The notes beneath the pieces are model-generated. The model saw nothing but the letters and a program-made list of their open reading frames with translations. It was not told where the DNA came from and ran no database searches. Both the position numbers and the translations under genes were made by a program. This document shows positions 17,386-26,186 of a stretch of DNA of 64,000 bases, piece by piece (positions within the stretch are counted from its first letter, which is position 1; each line of letters begins with the position of its first letter). The stretch is from CADEEX01 sp040081555 (lineage in GTDB: Bacteria > Acidobacteriota > Vicinamibacteria > Vicinamibacterales > CAVVIG01), in assembly GCA_040081555.1 (NCBI GenBank), contig JBEBGG010000002.1, positions 5,652 through 69,651 on the forward strand, given 5' to 3'.

Positions 17386-17502
17386 GGAGTTTTTCTGCTA
17401 AAACGCTACCAAACAGTATCTTAACTTCGATCGACGATCTGGCTGACGTTGGATTCACCCAGGTCTGACCGCCGAACGATTCGACCAGGTAACCTGGCCA
17501 CA

Positions 17503-20500
17503 TTACAGCGCGTCGACCAGGTCACTCAACAGGCCCCCAACTTTCTCGAACAACCCACCTTCGGCACGCGGGTCGTCCTTTGTGGGTTGCAGGATCGCGT
17601 TCTTCGTGAACCCCGCCGTAACTTCGCCCGTGCGCGCTCGCGCCGTCCACCAGCTGGGTGCCACGGCCGGCTTCTTCGGCAGCTTTCCAGGTGCTCGAGC
17701 CTCAGCGCTCGGGCCTCGGACCACGGGACGAGGGGCTGACGACTCGGCCATGGCCGAAGGCTGGCCCCCGGAGTCCGCAAGGTTCAGCCTCAACCCAGAG
17801 GGTGGCATCAGCGCCAGTTCGCTACGCCCCTTTACCAGCGACACCAAGCGGATTGGGTCCAGCTTCGTCTGCGGCCTGAACCTTATGACGACGGTACGGC
17901 CTTCACGGTCGATCGATTCGACGCCAAGCCGGTCAGACATGACCCGGATGCGTCCGTAGTCAGCCAGGTTGAGCAGCGTCGTCGGTAGGGGGCCATATCG
18001 ATCGATCGCCTCCTCGAGGACTTGGTCGATCTCTTCTTCGCGCCTGGCGGATGCCACCTTGCGGTACAGCATCAACCGCTGGTTCATGTCGGCGACATAG
18101 GATTCGTCGATTCTGAAGTCGACCTTGAGGTTGACGGTCGCCCTGACGTCATCGTCGATCTCCTGACCGCTGAGCTCGCGGATCGTTTCTTCGAGAAGTT
18201 TCATGTACATCTCGAAGCCGACGCTTTCGATGTGGCCACTTTGTTCGCCACCGAGAAGATTCCCGGCGCCACGGATTTCGAGATCGAGCGCAGCGACGCG
18301 GAAGCCGGACCCCAGATCGCTGAATTCCTTGATCGCAGCCAAGCGCTTCTTTGCCACCGGTGAAAGGTTATCTTCTGGTGGAATCAACAGGTGCGCATAG
18401 GCCGGCCGATCGGAGCGGCCAACACGGCCGCGCAACTGATAGAGCTGGGACAGGCCGTAACGGTCGGCGCGGTTGATGATGATGGTATTGGCGTTGGGAA
18501 TATCGAGGCCGTTCTCGATGATGGTGGTCGCCACCAGGATGTCGAACTTCCGCGCCACGAAGTCGAGCATGGCTCTTTCGAGGGTGTCTTCGGCCATTTG
18601 GCCATGGCCGACGACGATGCGGGCCTCAGGCACAAGTCGGCGCAGCAGGTCGGCTATCGAGAAGATTGAGTCCACGCGATTGTGAACGAAGAAGATCTGA
18701 CCACCGCGCTCGAGCTCATTGCCAATCGCTCGACCGATCACCTGTTGGTCGAACTTCACGACGTTGGTTTGGATTGACAGCCTGTCTCGTGGCGGTGTCT
18801 CGATAATCGACATGTCCCTGATGCCAACGAGCGACATATTCAGGGTACGCGGGATCGGCGTCGCGCTCATCGTAAGGACGTCGACCTTCCGCTTCATCTG
18901 CTTGATCTTCTCCTTGTGGCCGACGCCAAAGCGCTGCTCTTCATCCACAACCAGCAGTCCAAGATCTCGAAACTCGACGTCCTTCGACAACAATCGGTGC
19001 GTTCCGACGATGATGTCGAGTTTGCCAACGGCAAGGTCTGCGAGTGCCTCCTTCTGCTCAGCCTGACCGCGGAATCGGCTGACCATGGCGATGCGAACGG
19101 GGAAGCCGGCGAAGCGCTCGCGCAGTGTCTTCTCGTGCTGGAACGCCAGCACCGTGGTCGGCACGAGGATCGCTACTTGTTTCCCCTCCATCACGGCCTT
19201 GAAGGCGGCACGCATCGCCACTTCAGTCTTGCCATAGCCGACGTCGCCGCACAGCAGGCGGTCCATCGGCGTCGGCGACTGCATGTCGTTCTTGATATCA
19301 GTGACCGCCGATTTCTGGTCAGGAGTGAGTTCGTACGGAAACGCGTCCTCGAACTCTCGCTGCCAGTGTGAGTCGGCGCCAAAGGCATAGCCGGCCACCG
19401 CCTTTCGGGTGGCGTAGAGCTTCAGAAGCTCTCCGGCCATGTCGCGCATGGCCTTCTTGACCTTGGTCTTGGCCTTCTCCCACGACGTGCCGCCCAGGCG
19501 GTCAATCGGAGGACGCGTAGCGCCCGTGTACTTCTGGACCAGGTCGAGGCGCTCGACCGGCACAAACAACTTGTCGTCGCCAGCGTAGCGCAGCTCGAGA
19601 AACTCCTGCCGGTCGTCGCTGCCCTGGCCTGGGCCGGTCGAAGGGCCGAGGCCAATCTGTTTGAGGCCCACAAACACGCCGATGCCATGCTCGACGTGCA
19701 CAATGAGGTCACCGGCTTTGAGATCGCGCAGGTCTGAAAGAAACGCTTTGTTGTTTCGCGCCTTCGAGCGGGCGGCCGACGCCTGGCGGTCTTCGTCGAA
19801 GACGTCGCATTCGGCAAAGAGATGGAGGCCTGCATCTGGCAATCTGAAGCCACGCGACAGGAGTCCCGTCGTCACCAGCACCGAGGCGTAGCGCGCGTCT
19901 TCTGCACGGTCGATCGAGGCGGCGAACACGTCGTATTCCTTGAGGAGCTCAATCGTACGTTCGGCACGACCTGGCGTGACCGCTACGAAGAGCGCTTGCT
20001 CACCGGCGTCCTTGATGCGCTTGAGCTCAGTGACCCACTCCGGCAGACGGCCGTGCATTTCGACCACGGGCTGACTCCGCAACACCCGTGCGACCGGCTG
20101 CCCGCCGAGGGCGGATGCGCCGCCACTCGACTCGATCCCGAGTTCGGACAGCGACACCGCGGACGCCAAACGAGCGGTCAGGTTTCCGTGCTCGAGGAAC
20201 AAGACGTCAGGTGCGAGCAGCGCGGTCCGGTTCCGCGTGTCCGCCGTCGCCCGTCTCCGGCGAGCGGGCGGGCTCTGAACGACGGCCCGATCCTCGGGAT
20301 CGTCTTCCGCTGATAGCCGGCTCCACTCATCGTAGACAGCCTCGTCCCGCTCCTCTTCCTCGTCAGTTGCTTCGTTGGTGGCCGACCCGGAAGCGGCCTC
20401 ATAACTTCGAACCACCTGGGCCAGTAACTTGGCGATCCCGGTCTCAACTTCGTCCGCTTCGGACACGAAGATGCGCGATTCTCGAGCCTGCGCCAGGTAG

Positions 20501-21249
20501 TCAAAGATCGTGGCACTGCGGTCGTCGCCGAGACGATCGAGGAGTGGCACCACTGTCAGTCGATCGACGGCCGCCTGCGATCGCTGCGAGGCGGCATCGT
20601 ATCTCCGCATCGTCTCTATGGTGTCGCCCAAAAACTCGAGGCGAATCGGTTGGGTCTCATTTGCCGGAAAGAGGTCGAGAATACCGCCCCGCAGCGCGAA
20701 CTCACCATGTTCGTCGGCTGGATCCTCGCGGGTGAATCCGGCATCGGTCAGCAGCGCTGCAAGGTCCGACGGCGCGATGTCATGGCCGGACTGCAGGTCG
20801 ATGCCAGCGCCTTTCATCCGGGCTGGCGCGCTGACCCGCGGCGCCAGTGCTGGACCAGACGCGACCACGACCCTTACGGCCTGCGTCGTCAACGCGTAGA
20901 GGGCGCGTGCGCGTGAGGACACCACGCCGAAATGTGGGGTCATGCCCCGGTACGGATCAACCTCGTGCGAGGGGAAGGGGAGCACCGCGTCCTCTGCGGC
21001 ACCGGGCGCGAGACCTTCGAGTGCAGACAGGAAGAAGCGAACGTCTGTCACGACTTCGTCGATGTCGCGATCAGCCGGCACCACCACTAGCACTGTGCCT
21101 CTGGGCATGGTGTGCGCCTGCGTGGCGATGAACATCGCCTTGGCCGGCGCGGTGAGCCCTGAAATGGCACGGGCCTGGGCTTCCATCCCGCTTTTCGAAG
21201 CGGCGGACTTCAGAACAGCGAGGAGATTGAGCGAGGTGGTAGCAGTCAC
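17503..21249 (-). CDS. mfd: Transcription-repair coupling factor Mfd
   Basis: 1248 residues from GTG 21249, with GGAACG eight bases upstream. A GTG at 21363 would add 38 non-conserved residues. The UvrB-homology region (FPSHEVDPYRGMTPHFG), RNA-polymerase-interacting domain (LIVHVEHGIGVFVGLKQIG) and RecG-like translocase are present. Translocase motifs include Walker A LLCGDVGYGKTEVAM, VVDEEQRFGVGHKEKIK and the TRG region YQLRGRVGRSDRPAYAHLL. It displaces stalled polymerase and recruits UvrA. An acidic, then arginine-rich low-complexity linker of about 45 residues lies around residues 290-335, and the extreme C-terminus is proline/alanine-rich. Confidence 0.95.
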   Translation of the reverse strand: MTATTSLNLLAVLKSAASKSGMEAQARAISGLTAPAKAMFIATQAHTMPRGTVLVVVPADRDIDEVVTDVRFFLSALEGLAPGAAEDAVLPFPSHEVDPYRGMTPHFGVVSSRARALYALTTQAVRVVVASGPALAPRVSAPARMKGAGIDLQSGHDIAPSDLAALLTDAGFTREDPADEHGEFALRGGILDLFPANETQPIRLEFLGDTIETMRRYDAASQRSQAAVDRLTVVPLLDRLGDDRSATIFDYLAQARESRIFVSEADEVETGIAKLLAQVVRSYEAASGSATNEATDEEEERDEAVYDEWSRLSAEDDPEDRAVVQSPPARRRRATADTRNRTALLAPDVLFLEHGNLTARLASAVSLSELGIESSGGASALGGQPVARVLRSQPVVEMHGRLPEWVTELKRIKDAGEQALFVAVTPGRAERTIELLKEYDVFAASIDRAEDARYASVLVTTGLLSRGFRLPDAGLHLFAECDVFDEDRQASAARSKARNNKAFLSDLRDLKAGDLIVHVEHGIGVFVGLKQIGLGPSTGPGQGSDDRQEFLELRYAGDDKLFVPVERLDLVQKYTGATRPPIDRLGGTSWEKAKTKVKKAMRDMAGELLKLYATRKAVAGYAFGADSHWQREFEDAFPYELTPDQKSAVTDIKNDMQSPTPMDRLLCGDVGYGKTEVAMRAAFKAVMEGKQVAILVPTTVLAFQHEKTLRERFAGFPVRIAMVSRFRGQAEQKEALADLAVGKLDIIVGTHRLLSKDVEFRDLGLLVVDEEQRFGVGHKEKIKQMKRKVDVLTMSATPIPRTLNMSLVGIRDMSIIETPPRDRLSIQTNVVKFDQQVIGRAIGNELERGGQIFFVHNRVDSIFSIADLLRRLVPEARIVVGHGQMAEDTLERAMLDFVARKFDILVATTIIENGLDIPNANTIIINRADRYGLSQLYQLRGRVGRSDRPAYAHLLIPPEDNLSPVAKKRLAAIKEFSDLGSGFRVAALDLEIRGAGNLLGGEQSGHIESVGFEMYMKLLEETIRELSGQEIDDDVRATVNLKVDFRIDESYVADMNQRLMLYRKVASARREEEIDQVLEEAIDRYGPLPTTLLNLADYGRIRVMSDRLGVESIDREGRTVVIRFRPQTKLDPIRLVSLVKGRSELALMPPSGLRLNLADSGGQPSAMAESSAPRPVVRGPSAEARAPGKLPKKPAVAPSWWTARARTGEVTAGFTKNAILQPTKDDPRAEGGLFEKVGGLLSDLVDAL

Positions 21250-21355
21250 TGAACGTTCCAATCTAGTCTGCGCAGCGATGCATGATTCGACGGACCTCGT
21301 GGCGCCTCTGCGAGGTGGGACTAATGGTGATCTCTGGGGGGCCGATAGACAGCAT

Positions 21356-21463
21356 ATGCTCACCCCCCAGACGTCAGCGCTCTTGTTCGCGGTCTTGATC
21401 GCCTCGGTCCTCTACGTCATGCGCCGTCGCGTGCGGCTGGGCCGTCGTGTCCCGAAGTTCTAA
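21356..21463 (+). CDS. Possible 35-residue single-pass membrane peptide
   Basis: ATG 21356 to TAA 21463. The peptide has one hydrophobic helix (ALLFAVLIASVLYV) followed by an arginine-rich tail (RRRVRLGRRV), the arrangement of a small inner-membrane protein with cytoplasmic C-terminus. It is divergent from mfd and convergent with rfaE2, inside the 262-bp gap between them. The upstream G-run (about 15 bases before the ATG) is too far to be a good ribosome-binding site. This could be chance. Confidence 0.3.
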   Translation: MLTPQTSALLFAVLIASVLYVMRRRVRLGRRVPKF

Positions 21464-21511
21464 AGGGAGATGACCCCATAGCGAGGGGCCGGATTACGCC
21501 GCGACCGGACG

Positions 21512-21979
21512 CTATTGTGGCAATGCCTTAATTCTGTCGATGATCGACGAGGTCGAATAGCCGGCCTCTGTGGCCATTCTGACAACCCGTCCGCCCTTCG
21601 CTTCGACGACATCACGACCAACGATCGCATCCTCCGCCCAGTCCGCGCCTTTAACCAGTACGTCTGGTTGAATGGCACTAATGATTTCGTGGGGCGTCGG
21701 TTCGTCGAAGATCGCGACTCCGTCAACGCACGCCAAGGCGCTCAACAATTCGGCGCGTTCCTGCTCAGAGTTGATAGGGCGCGAAGGCCCCTTGTTGCCT
21801 CGGACCGAGCGATCTGAATTGACGGCCACCACTAATGTGTCGCCAAGCGTTCGCGCCGCCGAGAGGTAACGCACGTGGCCTGGGTGGAGAATGTCAAACA
21901 CCCCGTTGGTGAAGACGATGGTGCGGCCGTCGCGGCGCCAGCCGTGGACCTGTATCAAGAGCTCAGGCAGCGCGAACAT
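21512..21979 (-). CDS. rfaE2: D-glycero-beta-D-manno-heptose 1-phosphate adenylyltransferase
   Basis: 155 residues, the size of a stand-alone nucleotidyltransferase. The HxGH-type signature FTNGVFDILHPGHVRYL is at residues 23-39, with VVAVNSDRSVRGNKG, RPINSEQERAELL and VLVKGADW further on. This is the family that makes ADP-heptose for LPS inner core, here without the HldE kinase domain, so a separate kinase (RfaE1/HldA) should be encoded elsewhere. It is four bases downstream of the wzt stop, consistent with co-transcription and a role in LPS or O-antigen assembly. Confidence 0.9.
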   Translation of the reverse strand: MFALPELLIQVHGWRRDGRTIVFTNGVFDILHPGHVRYLSAARTLGDTLVVAVNSDRSVRGNKGPSRPINSEQERAELLSALACVDGVAIFDEPTPHEIISAIQPDVLVKGADWAEDAIVGRDVVEAKGGRVVRMATEAGYSTSSIIDRIKALPQ

Positions 21980-21983
21980 CTGA

Positions 21984-23333
21984 TTATGGCTGCGTGTGTT
22001 CTTTGAACGCGATCGCGCCGGCGAACGTCCAGTGGTGTCTCGGGCGATAGATTCCAGTATCCGGCACGCGCGACTTCATGCGGAATGTGTAAAGCAGCCG
22101 ATGGTAGTCGTACGGATAGCCATCGCAGGTGTGCACCGCCACATCGATCTTGTAAGTACCCTCGACGAGGTCGAGACTCTCGACATCGAACGTCACAGTC
22201 GCCTCGCCTTCGAAGCTGAGCGGATCCATCTGTTCAATGAATGTATTGGTGCCGTAGCAACAGGCGCCGTCGACATTAAACAGGCTGATGCCGAATACGA
22301 AGTCGATCGCCGGCACGTGCGCTACCACCTTTAGGCGAATCGACATCGGATCACCCGAGTGAAAGACGAACGAGGGTTCGCCCTTGTGATCGAAGAGGCC
22401 CACGTCGACGATCTCGATTTCGCGTGAGCCCCAGCGTCCTTCCGCGGCCTGAAACATGTCACGCAGTTCGCCTTCGGGCGTTGCCATTTTCGGCACCGCC
22501 GGCTCGAGTGGCGGATCAGGCGGTGCCGCGTTCACGGCAGCGACGGCTCGTGCCGTGGTCGTGGCCAGTAGCGCACCCTCGCTCTTCTCGACGTTGATGA
22601 GGTAAGCGTCCACGATCCGTTTGGGATCGCCATGCCCCCGCGCCTGGCCTTCGTGAAGCCACAAGGCCTCGTCGCAGAAACGTTCGACCAGGCCGAGGGA
22701 ATGAGTCACCAGCAGAATCGTCTTGTTGCGGCGGCGGAATTCGGCGAACTTGTCGAGGCACTTGTGGGTGAAACCTTCGTCGCCAACGGCAAGGACTTCG
22801 TCTACGAGAAGCACGTCCGGGTTGACGTGAATCGCCACGGCGAATCCTAGGCGCATGTACATGCCTGAAGAGTAGGTCTTCACGGGCGCATCAATGAACT
22901 CCTGCAGCTCGGCGAATTCGACGATTTCATCGAAGCGCGCTTCGATCTCCTTCTTTGTCAGACCGAGCATGATGCCGTTGATGAAAACGTTCTCACGGCC
23001 GGAAATCTCCGGGTGAAATCCAGCACCGAGCTCAATGAGGGCGGAGATACGGCCGTTGACTTGAACTGTGCCCTCGGTAGGTTTGGTGATGCCGGCCACG
23101 AGCTTCAGTGCCGTGCTTTTTCCGGATCCGTTTCTCCCGATGATGCCGTAGGTACACCCCTTCGGCACGCTGAAGGAGACGTCAGTCAGTGCTGGAAATG
23201 TTTCGTTGGGTCGCAGACCCTTGAGGATACTGCGCTGAAGCAGGGCACTCTTTAGGGTCGCGAACTGTCGACCGCTGTAACGGCGGTAGATCTTCGAAAC
23301 GTGGCTGAGCTCTATGGCCGGCGTGGAGCTCAT
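21984..23333 (-). CDS. wzt: ABC transporter ATPase of polysaccharide/O-antigen export (Wzt-type)
   Basis: 449 residues. The ATPase domain (about 1-250) has Walker A GIIGRNGSGKST, signature YSSGMYMRLGF and Walker B DVLLVDEVLAVGD, with the TagH/Wzt-type segment GRISALIELGAGFHPEISG. A C-terminal extension (about 290-449) contains a Wzt_C-like beta-sandwich (ESLDLVEGTYKIDVAVHTCD), the domain that in Wzt recognises the non-reducing end of the glycan. It pairs with the permease 115 bp upstream to export an undecaprenyl-linked polysaccharide to the periplasm. Confidence 0.92.
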   Translation of the reverse strand: MSSTPAIELSHVSKIYRRYSGRQFATLKSALLQRSILKGLRPNETFPALTDVSFSVPKGCTYGIIGRNGSGKSTALKLVAGITKPTEGTVQVNGRISALIELGAGFHPEISGRENVFINGIMLGLTKKEIEARFDEIVEFAELQEFIDAPVKTYSSGMYMRLGFAVAIHVNPDVLLVDEVLAVGDEGFTHKCLDKFAEFRRRNKTILLVTHSLGLVERFCDEALWLHEGQARGHGDPKRIVDAYLINVEKSEGALLATTTARAVAAVNAAPPDPPLEPAVPKMATPEGELRDMFQAAEGRWGSREIEIVDVGLFDHKGEPSFVFHSGDPMSIRLKVVAHVPAIDFVFGISLFNVDGACCYGTNTFIEQMDPLSFEGEATVTFDVESLDLVEGTYKIDVAVHTCDGYPYDYHRLLYTFRMKSRVPDTGIYRPRHHWTFAGAIAFKEHTQP

Positions 23334-23448
23334 GACCGAACACCTTGAGCACCCGTCATGGCCGCTTGAGCACCACGACGTCGAAGGTCATCTTCAGCCA
23401 ATACTTCGATGCAGCTGTGGGCTCCGGTTGCTGACCTGGTCTGAGGCA

Positions 23449-24243
23449 CTAGACAGCCTCTGCGAACGAATCGCGCAGGCGGTCGAAGAACCAGTAGCAG
23501 GCAAGGAACAGCACGATGGACGCCCCCCCGAGCGCCAGCAGCCACCATTTCTGACCGACGGGACCGTGGAAGAACAGGATTTCCTGGTAGGACACCGCAA
23601 GATGTGTGAACGGATTCAACTGGAAGACCCAACGGTAGATCTTGACGTTCTCGTCCTGCCACGGGTAGATGATTGGCGTCGCGAAAAACCAAAACATCAG
23701 GACATTCGAGAGCAAGTCCCGGATGTCGCGATAGTGCACGGTGAGCGCCGACAAGAACAGGGCCAGAGCTGAGGTGAGGACTAGCTGAATCAGCACCGCG
23801 ACCGGAAACCAGATGAGCCCGGGCAGATCCGGCCAATGACGGTAGTAGATCAAGAAGGCGAGGAGGATCGTAAGGCCCAGAAAGAAGTGGACCATGTTCG
23901 CCAGAACACTGACGAGAGGCAAAATCTCGGCGGGGAACAGGACCTTCTTGATCAAGTTGCCACCCGAGACCAACGAGGCCGACGCCTCCATCAGCGACGA
24001 GGCAAACCAATTCCACGGCAAGATACCGCAGAACATGAAGACCGCGTACGGTTGCGCCAAATCGTTCCTGTTGGGAATCACCTTCGTGAACACGAAGGTG
24101 TAGATCGACAGGAGCAGAAGTGGGTTGATGAAGGACCAGAGGAACCCGAGGACGGAGCCCCGGTACCGCGCTTTAAGTTCACGGGCGACAAGGCTCTGGA
24201 TGAGGCCTCGGTAGCGGACGAGCTGCGCGAGATTCGACAGCAA
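23449..24243 (-). CDS. wzm: ABC transporter permease of polysaccharide export (Wzm/ABC-2 type)
   Basis: 264 residues with six membrane helices. The N-terminal ARELKARYRGSVLGFLWSFI is the classical ABC-2 polysaccharide-export permease start, and FATPIIYPWQ and NPFTHLAVSYQEILF are conserved later elements. It forms the transmembrane channel driven by the Wzt-like ATPase downstream. The 115-bp gap between them holds no other gene. Its start codon immediately follows the stop of atpC with no spacer, so it may be read through from the ATP synthase operon. Confidence 0.92.
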   Translation of the reverse strand: MLSNLAQLVRYRGLIQSLVARELKARYRGSVLGFLWSFINPLLLLSIYTFVFTKVIPNRNDLAQPYAVFMFCGILPWNWFASSLMEASASLVSGGNLIKKVLFPAEILPLVSVLANMVHFFLGLTILLAFLIYYRHWPDLPGLIWFPVAVLIQLVLTSALALFLSALTVHYRDIRDLLSNVLMFWFFATPIIYPWQDENVKIYRWVFQLNPFTHLAVSYQEILFFHGPVGQKWWLLALGGASIVLFLACYWFFDRLRDSFAEAV

Positions 24244-24666
24244 TTACGAGCGTATCTTAGCGCGGGTCGCCACCTGCAGGCGGATCAACGACTTGAGGAG
24301 AGCGATGCGTGCACGCTCGGCGTCCATGTCCATTTGTGGCGTGGCAGTCCGCTCCTGAGCACGCTTCTTGGCCGCTTCGGCCCTGGCGACATCGATCTGG
24401 TCGGCTCGTTCAGCAAACTCCGCAAGAACGGTGACACGCTCGGGACGCACTTCGGCGAACCCGAACGCCATCGCCAAGTAGTGCTTTTCGGCGCCCTGCC
24501 GGTACCACAACTCGCCGGCACCGAGCAGCGCCAGTAGTGGTGTGTGTCCAGGCAGAATGCCAAAGAAGCCCTCGGAGCCAGGGATCTCCACCTCGTCGAC
24601 GCTCTCGTTCACGAGGAGCCGATCGGTGGAAACGATTTGAAGTTGGATCTTGGTCGGAAGTGACAC
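24244..24666 (-). CDS. atpC: F1 ATP synthase epsilon subunit
   Basis: 140 residues. The N-terminal beta-sandwich is typical (QLQIVSTDRLLVNESVDEVEIPGSEGFFGILPGHTPLL is spread over residues 8-46), followed by the two-helix C-terminal domain (RADQIDVARAEAAKKRAQER onwards). The subunit couples the rotor to F1 and can inhibit ATP hydrolysis. It is 11 bases downstream of atpD and is last of the five F1 genes. Confidence 0.95.
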   Translation of the reverse strand: MSLPTKIQLQIVSTDRLLVNESVDEVEIPGSEGFFGILPGHTPLLALLGAGELWYRQGAEKHYLAMAFGFAEVRPERVTVLAEFAERADQIDVARAEAAKKRAQERTATPQMDMDAERARIALLKSLIRLQVATRAKIRS

Positions 24667-24677
24667 GGTCTTTCCCG

Positions 24678-26117
24678 TTAAGCCGCTTGCCGCTTCTTGA
24701 ATCGCTCGATCACTTCGTCGATGCCACCGGCCATATAGAAGTCCTGTTCAGGAATCGCGTCATGCTTACCTTCGACGATTTCTTTGAAGCCACGAATGGT
24801 CTCGGCGATGGGCACGTACTTGCCTTCGAGGCCCGTGAACTGCTGAGCCACGAAGAACGGCTGCGATAGGAATTTCTGGATCTTGCGCGCGCGCGACACG
24901 GTGAGCTTGTCATCTTCCGACAGCTCGTCAATGCCAAGAATCGCGATGATGTCCTGCAAGTCCTTGTAGCGCTGCAGAATTTGCTTCACGGCGCGGGCGG
25001 TGTTGTAGTGCTCGTTTCCCAGGATGCGCGGATCAAGGATGCGCGACGTCGACGCCAAGGGATCGACTGCTGGGTAGATGCCGAGTTCCGAGATGGCGCG
25101 TGACAGGTTGGTCGTCGCATCGAGATGCGCAAACGTCGTGGCCGGTGCCGGGTCGGTATAGTCGTCGGCGGGCACGTAGATCGCTTGCACGGACGTGATG
25201 GACCCCTTCTGCGTCGAGGTGATGCGTTCCTGCATCTGGCCCATTTCCGACAGCAGCGTCGGCTGGTAGCCGACGGCCGACGGCATGCGACCGAGCAGCG
25301 CCGACACCTCCGATCCTGCCTGGGTGAAGCGGAAGACGTTGTCGATGAACAGCAGCACGTCTTTGCCTTCCGCGTCGCGGAAGTACTCGGCCACTGTGAG
25401 CGCCGACAAGCCGACGCGCAGACGCGCGCCCGGCGGCTCCGTCATCTGCCCGTAGACCAGAGCGGCGCGCGACTTGGTGTGATCGTGGGGGTCGATGACG
25501 CCGCTCTCCTGAAACTCATGCCAGAGGTCGTTGCCTTCACGCGTGCGTTCACCGACACCGCCGAATACCGATACGCCGCCGTGCTTCATCGCGATGTTGT
25601 TGATCAACTCCATAATCACGACGGTCTTGCCGACGCCAGCGCCACCAAACAAGCCAATCTTTCCGCCCTGGAGATACGGCTCAAGCAGGTCGATAACCTT
25701 GATTCCGGTCTCGAACATTTTGAGGTCGGTCGACTGCTGTTCAAGTGTCGGCGGCTGGCGATGAATCGGCCAACGCGCGGCTGACTTCACGGGACGATCC
25801 GGAAAGTCAACTGGTTCACCGAGCACGTTCAGCACGCGGCCAAGCGTTTCCGGACCAACAGGCACCGAGATCGGCTCGCCTAGGTCTTCGGCCAGCATGC
25901 CGCGCTGGATACCGTCGGTGGCCTTCATCGCCACCGCGCGGACTCGGTTCTCGCCGAGGTGCTGCTCGACCTCGGCGATGATGTCGATGGCGCCGGTTTC
26001 CTTAGTAGTCGCCTGCACGCGCAAGGCGTTGTAGATCTGCGGCAGGGACCCAGCCTCGAACTCGACGTCGAGCACCGGACCGATCACCTGAACGATTTTT
26101 CCGAACTTGTTAGCCAT
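24678..26117 (-). CDS. atpD: F1 ATP synthase beta subunit
   Basis: 479 residues from ATG 26117 (MANKFGKIVQVIGPVLDVEF). The frame is open 18 codons further upstream but the conserved N-terminus starts here. Walker A is GLFGGAGVGKTV. The catalytic and Walker B regions VFGGVGERTREGNDL, DVLLFIDNVFRFTQAGSEV and LLGRMPSAVGYQPTL are intact. It is the catalytic subunit of F1. Confidence 0.97.
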   Translation of the reverse strand: MANKFGKIVQVIGPVLDVEFEAGSLPQIYNALRVQATTKETGAIDIIAEVEQHLGENRVRAVAMKATDGIQRGMLAEDLGEPISVPVGPETLGRVLNVLGEPVDFPDRPVKSAARWPIHRQPPTLEQQSTDLKMFETGIKVIDLLEPYLQGGKIGLFGGAGVGKTVVIMELINNIAMKHGGVSVFGGVGERTREGNDLWHEFQESGVIDPHDHTKSRAALVYGQMTEPPGARLRVGLSALTVAEYFRDAEGKDVLLFIDNVFRFTQAGSEVSALLGRMPSAVGYQPTLLSEMGQMQERITSTQKGSITSVQAIYVPADDYTDPAPATTFAHLDATTNLSRAISELGIYPAVDPLASTSRILDPRILGNEHYNTARAVKQILQRYKDLQDIIAILGIDELSEDDKLTVSRARKIQKFLSQPFFVAQQFTGLEGKYVPIAETIRGFKEIVEGKHDAIPEQDFYMAGGIDEVIERFKKRQAA

Positions 26118-26186
26118 ATTCGTCCGCTTCTTACCTGCTTGCGTTGTCCTTGCCACGGAGGCACCGGGCACGGAGATTTTAGTTCG

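Noticed and set aside
17485..17497. Inverted repeat CCAGGT-A-ACCTGG just after the mfd stop as a terminator
   Set aside because: A 6-bp stem with a 1-base centre cannot form a normal RNA hairpin loop, and no T tract follows on either strand.
20942..21355. Long plus-strand frame antisense to the mfd 5' end, in frame with the small peptide at 21356
   Set aside because: Composition is that of an antisense shadow of mfd. Only the part outside mfd has membrane-protein character.
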